A stretch of DNA of 64,000 nucleotides. Origin: Astropecten irregularis. Lineage: Eukaryota; Echinodermata; Asteroidea; Paxillosida; Astropectinidae. How positions within the stretch are numbered: the stretch's first letter is position 1; each line of letters begins with the position of its first letter. This document shows positions 60,201 to 64,000 of the stretch, in pieces. The translations under genes were made by a program, and so were the position numbers. The notes under the pieces are model-generated. The model worked only from the letters and a program-made list of their open reading frames with translations, did not search any database and was not told where the DNA came from. The stretch spans positions 4,836,001 to 4,900,000 of the forward strand of contig OZ020255.1 in the NCBI GenBank assembly GCA_963971285.1. The letters are read 5' to 3'.

Positions 60201-62987
60201 CGTTTCAGTTGGTGTTGGTGTTGTCGATCCTGTAGTTATTATTACCGTCGATGATCCAACTGTGGTCGTGACTGTGGACTCTGTGCTTGACGATTCTACT
60301 CGAAGCAAGATTTGAATATGAAGATGACTAGTCTTGTACAATCAGACTAAATATTGGAAGCAATCGTCAAAATTGGGGCCTTTACATTCACTAGAAATGT
60401 TTTGTGGAAATCCTGATCTTTTAATGAGTGATAAATTAAAAAAAAACTTATCCTACCAGTGGATGATTTAACAGTTGTTGTTGTTACAGTCGTGGACTCA
60501 GGTGTAGTTGTAGCAACTGTAGTTGTTGACTCCTCAGTTGTCGTCTCACAGCATGTTGTAGTGGATGGTGGAGCTGTTGTTGTCACAGTGACGGTAGTGG
60601 TCTCAGTTGTACTCGGGGGCCCTGAAATTGCGTTTAAGATAGTATCATTCAGACTAAAAAACAAATGAGGAGCAAAACAGTTGTGATGTTCGTCAAATGT
60701 CCATGAACACGGGACAAAAATGGGTGCTGCAAACCTGTGACAGTCACAAAGTGTAATATGAGCTTTCCTTTATTCAAAATGCATGAATGACAAAACTATT
60801 CTTGCAGTATCTGAATGTTATTCATAACATAATTTATGTTAAATTTCATATTGAATTGTTATTTATAGTAAAATTAACAGAATGCTTTGTAAAATTATCC
60901 AAATCTATCAACTCAAATTATTGTAGATTAAATTCTCTCGAGAAGGAAAGATATTCGGAAATTCTAGTTTACTTATAAAATATTTTCTAACCGGTTGTAG
61001 ATCCTTCCGGAGTACTCGTTACAGTTGTAGACTTTTGTGTGGTTGTTGTTTCCTCTGGTGTGGTGCTAACCACAGTTGTAGTGCTAACCGTTTCAGTTGG
61101 TGTTGGTGTTGTCGATCCTGTAGTTATTATTACCGTCGATGATCCAACTGTGGTCGTGACTGTGGACTCTGTGCTTGACGATTCTACTCAAAACAAGATT
61201 TGAATAACAAGATTGGTAGTCTCGTACAATCAGACTTAAAGATTCATTGTAATCAACTTTGGGAAATAAATGTAAGTGCTTTAAGTTTTTTGCTTTATGC
61301 ATACTTAATGACTACAAGCATTTAAACATTTATAGTCAAGGAGCAAAGTTCTGAAAACCCTCTTATAAAGGAGTTAGTTCAACACCCACCACATCTATGG
61401 TTTAACTTCATAAACTGGAAGTTTATACCATAAACAGCTTTGCTAGGTAGTATGTGACTTCAAATTGTGGTAGGCCTATCACTTTTGAGAAAATGTGGAA
61501 TTTTAGCTTGTTTTTGTGAGGGTTTTCAAGCATTGTAAACTCTTTAGGCTTGTAACGTTTGTAATTTTAGTGTGAGTTTTATCTTAACTTTTTGGTATTT
61601 ATTTCATTAAACAAATATTGATAAAATATTTTTAAGAAAGAAATTGTAATGTTATTTGTATTTGTATTTTTAAAAAGATTTTAATATCAAGAAAACTAAT
61701 TATTACAAATAAAGTACTTTACATGGCTTAGAGTCTGGTGCCTCTCTTGAGAATGAGTTATCCATTTTCCATGTATGGAGTCAGGGGTTCAGATCAGGTG
61801 ACATAAATAGCAAGCACAACTGACACAGCTCAGCTGCATATCATCCGTTCTTTTACTCAAACTCACAAATGCGAGTGTCTTTAAAATATAAAAGCCTTTT
61901 ATAAGCACTTGTTGCAGATATTAAGATATTCCAGCACTAAAAAGGTGCTATGAATCTGTAAAAATGAGTTAAATATTACCAGCGCACTATTAACAGTATA
62001 GTTACGAAATCCTAAACCTGGTATGTGCATTTCCTTGTATTATATATATATTATATATGATATGATTCATAGTCCATCCACAAAGAAATAAGATTAAACC
62101 CATTTGTCGAATTTTATTTTTGTTTTCTTTATAAGCCTTTTTTGAAAATAATTTTTGGGATATTACATAAAAGTGCTACCACAATTTGAGGTCACATAGT
62201 ACCTAGAAATGTTCCCTGAGGTCTGTACCATCAATTTCTAAAGTCAGACCTTAGATGTTGTCGGGGTTGAGAACTCCAATTTTGTTCATGGTCCGTGCTC
62301 CTTGACAATTATGTAAGTGGTTAATTTTGAACTAAAGTAAAATTAAAATCAATACGTGTATGCCTAGCTCGGAATTGTTCACGTTGGAACTGATCCCCGT
62401 CATGCAACAATGCGTGTGACGCAATTGGCAGAACAAGTAGGCTCGCACCACATAGCTCATGCTGGTTCGCGCACATTGTATGTAGGATTTTGCTCATCGA
62501 TTTTAACCAAAACGAGGGGTCGTCAGGTTGCGACTTGTATACTTGCGACGGAGAAGGGTTTTCATCGCGAAAGTTGGGTGCTGAATTGTGTGTCTAAAAT
62601 TCCTCCTTTTTAACAAACAATATCAATTTAAAGCACAAACAATGCTTTATTTTATAGCAAGTTATATAGCAACACATATGTATCTAACTTCATATGAGTT
62701 TTGAATAAAGTCAACCTTGAAATTGGAAGCAACCGTCAAAATTTAAGCTTTCATTTGCGCGAAAAAAATGTTTTGTGGAGATCAAGATCTTGTTATGACT
62801 AATGAGTTTAATTATTTCTAACCTGTGGATGATGTAACAGTTGTTGTTGTTACAGTCGTGGACTCAGGTGTAGTTGTAGCAACTGTAGTTGTTGACTCCT
62901 CAGTTGTCGTCTCACAGCATGTTGTAGTGGATGGTGGAGATGTTGTTGTCACAGTGACGGTTGTGGTCTCAGTTGTACTCGGGGGCC
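44892..62987 (-). CDS. Gene B: PTS-rich gel-forming mucin-like protein with VWC and CTCK (27 exons, 5' end outside window)
   Basis: Read on the minus strand from 62987 down to the TAA at 44892-44894. Eleven P1 exons (55 codons, each with one Cys-Cys pair) alternate with ten P2 exons (59, 64, 113 or 126 codons), all phase 1-1. Then come two PTS exons, VWC in three exons (35, 105, 43 nt) and a CTCK exon of 314 nt. Exon lengths sum to 5096 nt, which is consistent with a single open frame entered at phase 1. The protein would be a secreted, O-glycosylated polymer subunit with CTCK-mediated dimerisation, as known for mucins and VWF. The 3' exons match gene A in phase and nearly in length, so A and B are paralogues. 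No discoidin-like exon was seen in B. The 5' end lies right of the window if the gene continues. Confidence 0.83.
46314..46356 (-). CDS. Gene B exon 26: VWC part 3
   Basis: 43 nt, phase 0 to 1; acceptor tcacaacag, donor gtatgt. Encodes GYLMPDGDNCCPKC, the closing VWC signature; one codon shorter than in gene A. Confidence 0.8.
47126..47230 (-). CDS. Gene B exon 25: VWC part 2
   Basis: 105 nt, phase 0-0; acceptor ccttag, donor gtaagtaa. Encodes EGDEIPSQMPCITIRCESGG and ends VVCNVTCTF. The N-V-T sequon aligns with N-R-T in gene A. Confidence 0.8.
47785..48185. mobile_element. tRNA-derived fold-back element family T1, copy 3 (both arms)
   Basis: Left arm about 47822-47930 is tRNA-like on the minus strand (gaaccggcgacctcctgaat). 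Right arm about 48100-48180 is its inverse (attcaggaggtcgccggttc, then cagtcaaatt). Termini attgagaagtgaac and gttcacttttcaat pair. The body is as in copies 1 and 2. It lies in intergenic-like sequence inside the gene B intron between exons 24 and 25. Confidence 0.75.
48246..48280 (-). CDS. Gene B exon 24: VWC part 1
   Basis: 35 nt, phase 1 to 0; acceptor gttccatcag, donor gtaagt. Encodes DQKCTYNDKEYD. A tiny exon supported by the phase match, the VWC start pattern and the equivalent 38-nt exon in gene A. Confidence 0.72.
48458..48594. mobile_element. MITE family M2, copy 2
   Basis: Left gtcgacttttggagagtctt, then gagtcaacagcgcacgc pairs with gcgtgcgctgttgactcaag, then accgactctccaaaagtctcccattg at the right. 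A piece of T1 right arm (gaggtcgttggtttgaatcc...gttcacttttcaatgaac) abuts it at 48595-48680. Confidence 0.8.
49488..49501. repeat. Poly(G) run, 14 nt
   Basis: Uninterrupted G run in the intron between gene B exons 23 and 24. Confidence 0.85.
50101..50235 (-). CDS. Gene B exon 23: last PTS exon
   Basis: 45 codons, phase 1-1; acceptor aaatgcag, donor gtaggt. Encodes VPASTTCLMYVPPTPKEV and ends TTTTETTTVKSTTG. It has a single Cys in place of the Cys-Cys pair of P1. Its ending is close to that of gene A exons 4 and 8. Confidence 0.78.
50912..50990 (+). mobile_element. TTAA MITE family M1, left-end fragment
   Basis: ttaaaggtactattatacat, then tggtagcatgccgaa, matches the M1 left terminus. It lies in a gene B intron just downstream of PTS exon 51032-51442. 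Confidence 0.5.
51032..51442 (-). CDS. Gene B exon 22: long PTS exon
   Basis: 137 codons, phase 1-1; acceptor ctttaaacag, donor gtgagttg (exon ends in C, not G). Begins ESSSTTESTTATKSTTLVTT-type sequence, has three T-P-E-E/G-(T/S)-T-T-T blocks and ends TTRSTTPPTTR after the splice. It looks like a P2 relative enlarged by internal duplication. Confidence 0.75.
51608..51772 (-). CDS. Gene B exon 21: P1 exon (copy a)
   Basis: 55 codons, phase 1-1; acceptor caatttcag, donor gtaggat. Encodes GPPSTTETTTVTVTTTAPPS, TTTCCETTTEES and ends TTVKTSTVKSTTG, the most diverged tail of all P1 copies. Confidence 0.82.
52120..52296 (-). CDS. Gene B exon 20: P2 exon, short (copy a)
   Basis: 59 codons, phase 1-1. 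Lacks 15 bp found in other P2 copies, so it ends KSTTVTSTTG instead of TSTPEGSTTG. Confidence 0.8.
52438..52602 (-). CDS. Gene B exon 19: P1 exon (copy b)
   Basis: 55 codons, phase 1-1, donor gttaga. Tail TTVTSTTVKSSTG; Cys-Cys pair kept. Confidence 0.82.
52820..52915. mobile_element. Fold-back family F1, half element in a gene B intron
   Basis: ttctcatcagcctaaaaaat, then gacctg and tgcttagagttaggagggcc, then tggcgcgtttcgatcct match the left half of the 28.8-kb element; the right half is missing. Confidence 0.6.
53094..53285 (-). CDS. Gene B exon 18: P2 exon (copy b)
   Basis: 64 codons, phase 1-1; acceptor ctttgagtag, donor gttagaga. Begins ESSSTESTVTTTVGSSTV, then I-I-T-T-G-S, and ends TSTPEGSTTG. 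Confidence 0.8.
53438..53602 (-). CDS. Gene B exon 17: P1 exon (copy c)
   Basis: 55 codons, phase 1-1, donor gtacgat. Tail TTVTTTTVTSSTG; Cys-Cys pair kept. Confidence 0.82.
54088..54279 (-). CDS. Gene B exon 16: P2 exon (copy c)
   Basis: 64 codons, phase 1-1; G-S-S-T-V-I subtype as copy b. Confidence 0.8.
54413..54577 (-). CDS. Gene B exon 15: P1 exon (copy d)
   Basis: 55 codons, phase 1-1. The first residues are GTPSTTE instead of GPPSTTE; acceptor ttttag instead of tttcag. Confidence 0.82.
54920..55258 (-). CDS. Gene B exon 14: P2 exon, long (copy d)
   Basis: 113 codons, phase 1-1; acceptor tttgagcag. After the usual TSTPEGS it runs on through APSTTKEPTTKETTTTITSS and ends TTRRTTGETTTG, so the 3' part is an addition of 49 codons. 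Confidence 0.8.
55423..55587 (-). CDS. Gene B exon 13: P1 exon (copy e)
   Basis: 55 codons, phase 1-1. TTTSPPSTTTCCE subtype (Ser for Ala), shared with copies f and k. Confidence 0.82.
55960..56151 (-). CDS. Gene B exon 12: P2 exon (copy e)
   Basis: 64 codons, phase 1-1; begins EASSTEST (Ala for Ser), G-S-S-T-V subtype. Confidence 0.8.
56312..56476 (-). CDS. Gene B exon 11: P1 exon (copy f)
   Basis: 55 codons, phase 1-1, donor gtaaga. TTTSPPS subtype; tail TTVASSTG. Confidence 0.82.
56836..57170. mobile_element. tRNA-derived fold-back element family T2, copy 2 (both arms)
   Basis: Left arm 56843-56910 (ctggctcaggttggactgga...ggccaccgagctagctgg) is the inverse of the right arm 57002-57074 (ccagctagctcggtggccta...ttgaatcccacctgagccag). 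The right arm has A-box-like and B-box-like text. The spacer holds cgcgatattggattcgattc, also present beside the 42.7-kb copy. Explains the large gap between gene B exons 10 and 11. Confidence 0.75.
57246..57623 (-). CDS. Gene B exon 10: P2 exon, longest (copy f)
   Basis: 126 codons, phase 1-1; donor gtacga. After TSTPE it continues PSTTKESTTITVITTTPEST, then TTQESTTETSTT and ends TTTQSTTSESTTG. A different 3' addition from that of copy d. Confidence 0.8.
57784..57948 (-). CDS. Gene B exon 9: P1 exon (copy g)
   Basis: 55 codons, phase 1-1; consensus P1 (TTTAPPSTTTCCE, tail TTVTTTTVKSSTG). Confidence 0.83.
58326..58517 (-). CDS. Gene B exon 8: P2 exon (copy g)
   Basis: 64 codons, phase 1-1; E-S-S-T-A-T-T-T-P-E-S subtype, as in copies d, f and h. 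Confidence 0.8.
58680..58844 (-). CDS. Gene B exon 7: P1 exon (copy h)
   Basis: 55 codons, phase 1-1; consensus protein, donor ctg/gtagga. Confidence 0.83.
59215..59406 (-). CDS. Gene B exon 6: P2 exon (copy h)
   Basis: 64 codons, phase 1-1; acceptor cttcgagcag (a C-to-T type change from the usual ctttgagcag). Confidence 0.8.
59569..59733 (-). CDS. Gene B exon 5: P1 exon (copy i)
   Basis: 55 codons, phase 1-1; PPSSTTCCE, one Thr changed to Ser just before the Cys-Cys pair. Confidence 0.83.
60104..60295 (-). CDS. Gene B exon 4: P2 exon (copy i)
   Basis: 64 codons, phase 1-1; V-G-S-S-T-V-I-I subtype, acceptor cttcgagtag. Confidence 0.8.
60457..60621 (-). CDS. Gene B exon 3: P1 exon (copy j)
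   Basis: 55 codons, phase 1-1; consensus protein. The step from copies h and i is 888-889 bp, the basic P1+P2 unit. Confidence 0.83.
60992..61183 (-). CDS. Gene B exon 2: P2 exon (copy j)
   Basis: 64 codons, phase 1-1; V-G-S-S-T-V-I-I subtype. The intron upstream contains the F2 element. Confidence 0.8.
61337..62315. mobile_element. Terminal-inverted-repeat element, family F2, about 980 bp
   Basis: Left tagtcaaggagcaaagttct and right catggtccgtgctccttgac are inverted at the ends. Inside, ggtagtatgtgacttcaaat (61447) pairs with the inverse of gaggtcacatagtacctaga (62187). A partial copy lies beside the sulfotransferase (31355-31870). No transposase frame seen; A+T-rich interior. Inserted in the gene B array, it stretches one unit to 2366 bp. 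Confidence 0.65.
62823..62987 (-). CDS. Gene B exon 1 in window: P1 exon (copy k)
   Basis: 55 codons, phase 1-1; TTTSPPS subtype, tail TTVTSSTG. It needs a phase-1 exon upstream; the next P1-like text (63300) is only a truncated relic. Confidence 0.8.
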
Positions 62988-63299
62988 CTGAAATTGCGTT
63001 TAAAGATAGTTAACAAAATAAGGAGCAAAACACTTGTGGTGTGGGTCAGATGTACTTGAACACGGAACAAGAATCCTGCAAACTTGTGACAGACACAGTG
63101 GAATTTGAGCTTTCCTTTCAAAATAAGACAAGACCATTCTAGGTATATCTGAACGGTATCCATTACAAAAATAAATGTTCAACTTCATTTTGAAATGTTA
63201 ATTATACTATAATAAACAGCATGCTTCGTCAAGTTATCAAAATCTATGAATTCAAATAATTGTAGATTAAATTCTCTCAGAAAGAAAGATATTCAAAAA

Positions 63300-63345
63300 T
63301 TCAGTTGTACTCGGGGGCCCTGAAATTGCGTTTAAGATACTTCAA
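63300..63345 (-). pseudogene. Truncated P1 exon relic
   Basis: cagttgtactcgggggccct, then gaaattgcgtttaagatact matches the 5' end of P1 exons plus the flanking intron, but the rest of the exon is gone: left of 63300 the text (agaaagatattcaaaaattc) is the intron normally found beside P2. A deletion has fused a P2-side intron to a P1 start. Confidence 0.7.
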
Positions 63346-64000
63346 AATAAAATGATCCGCACCAAATGTGTGATTTGGGTCAAACCTGTGACAGGCACAA
63401 ATATAACTTGAGCTTTCCTCTCAAAATATGGCAAGCTATTCTCGGTTTATCTGAACGGTACGGTATCATCTAAAAACAAATTATTACAATTTTATTTTGG
63501 CTTTTTCACAATAATTTGAGTATTTTCTCTGTAAATTAGGCTACTCAAACATGTCGAACACTCATATGGAATTACGATCCACCTACAGGATCATCCCCTA
63601 GGTCTTAGGACATATCTACGCTACTGAACTCTAGCAGGAATTCGGTCATCCCCTGAGTTGATAATAATATAGGACATTTATATTGCGGAGCTACTAGATG
63701 ATATACTCTACTGCGCATTACAATTTTATTATTATGATTATAGTGTATCTAGCTGATTTGAGGGGCTGATGAGCCCACTTTTATCAAGTCCGGTGTGCCC
63801 GATTCTATCGGATCTGGGGTACCCACATTATATCTGTCTTATGCGGCCACTTGTATTGGCTATGTAATGCCCTTTTTGTTAATGTTTTTAGGGGGTGTCA
63901 TGTGCCACGTAGGGGTTGACAAAAATTAAAACTTTTATCCAATGAACAAAAAAAGAAACATTCCTATTTTAAATTGCCAAAGTCCTTTCCAATGGATTCA
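63346..64000. other. Right end of window, no exon recognised
   Basis: Begins as array-type intron (gtgtgatttgggtcaaacct, acttgagctttcctctcaaa), then leaves the array near 63480. A dispersed repeat piece lies at 63570-63640. No PTS, discoidin or VWD exon was seen. Confidence 0.45.

Overview
The window is animal genomic DNA: A+T-rich, with split genes, GT-AG introns, AATAAA signals, LINE, tRNA-derived and MITE-type repeats, and no bacterial operon logic. The repeat content and a gel-forming-mucin plan without vertebrate CysD domains suggest an invertebrate, perhaps a non-vertebrate deuterostome (echinoderm, hemichordate or amphioxus). This is inference; no species can be named from the sequence.

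Two mucin-like genes point at each other, tail to tail. Gene A (+ strand, 30 exons seen, 1637-26514, 5' end outside the window) encodes a VWC-like segment, a long Thr/Ser/Pro (PTS) region interrupted by ten copies of a 149-codon discoidin-like (F5/8 type C-like) domain, then a VWC domain split over three exons and a C-terminal cystine knot (CTCK). Gene B (- strand, 27 exons seen, 62987 down to 44892, 5' end outside the window) is a near-pure PTS mucin. Eleven P1 exons, each with a Cys-Cys pair, alternate with ten P2 exons of variable length, followed by two more PTS exons and the same VWC(3 exons)-CTCK ending. The exon sums agree with open frames: gene A totals 7842 nt (2614 codons with stop). 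All PTS and discoidin exons are phase 1-1, so exons can be gained or lost without shifting the frame.

Layout: 1-1636 intron with fold-back repeats; 1637-6428 older, diverged part of the gene A array; 6429-8492 intron with a dead LINE and a tRNA-like fold-back element; 8493-20416 a young, nearly identical array with an exact 1373-bp period and 1902-1904-bp variants; 20417-22187 intron with the relic of a lost discoidin unit; 22188-26514 last PTS exons and VWC-CTCK. 26515-44891 is an 18-kb repeat-rich intergenic stretch containing the last coding exon of a carbohydrate sulfotransferase (30147-31073, - strand) and no other secure gene. 44892-48280 holds the CTCK/VWC exons of gene B, and 50101-62987 its PTS array.

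Likely role (family knowledge plus inference): both proteins would be secreted, heavily O-glycosylated, and dimerised through the CTCK to form mucus or coat polymers. The discoidin-like domains of A and the Cys-Cys pairs of B are the unusual parts, possible carbohydrate-binding modules and cross-link points respectively.
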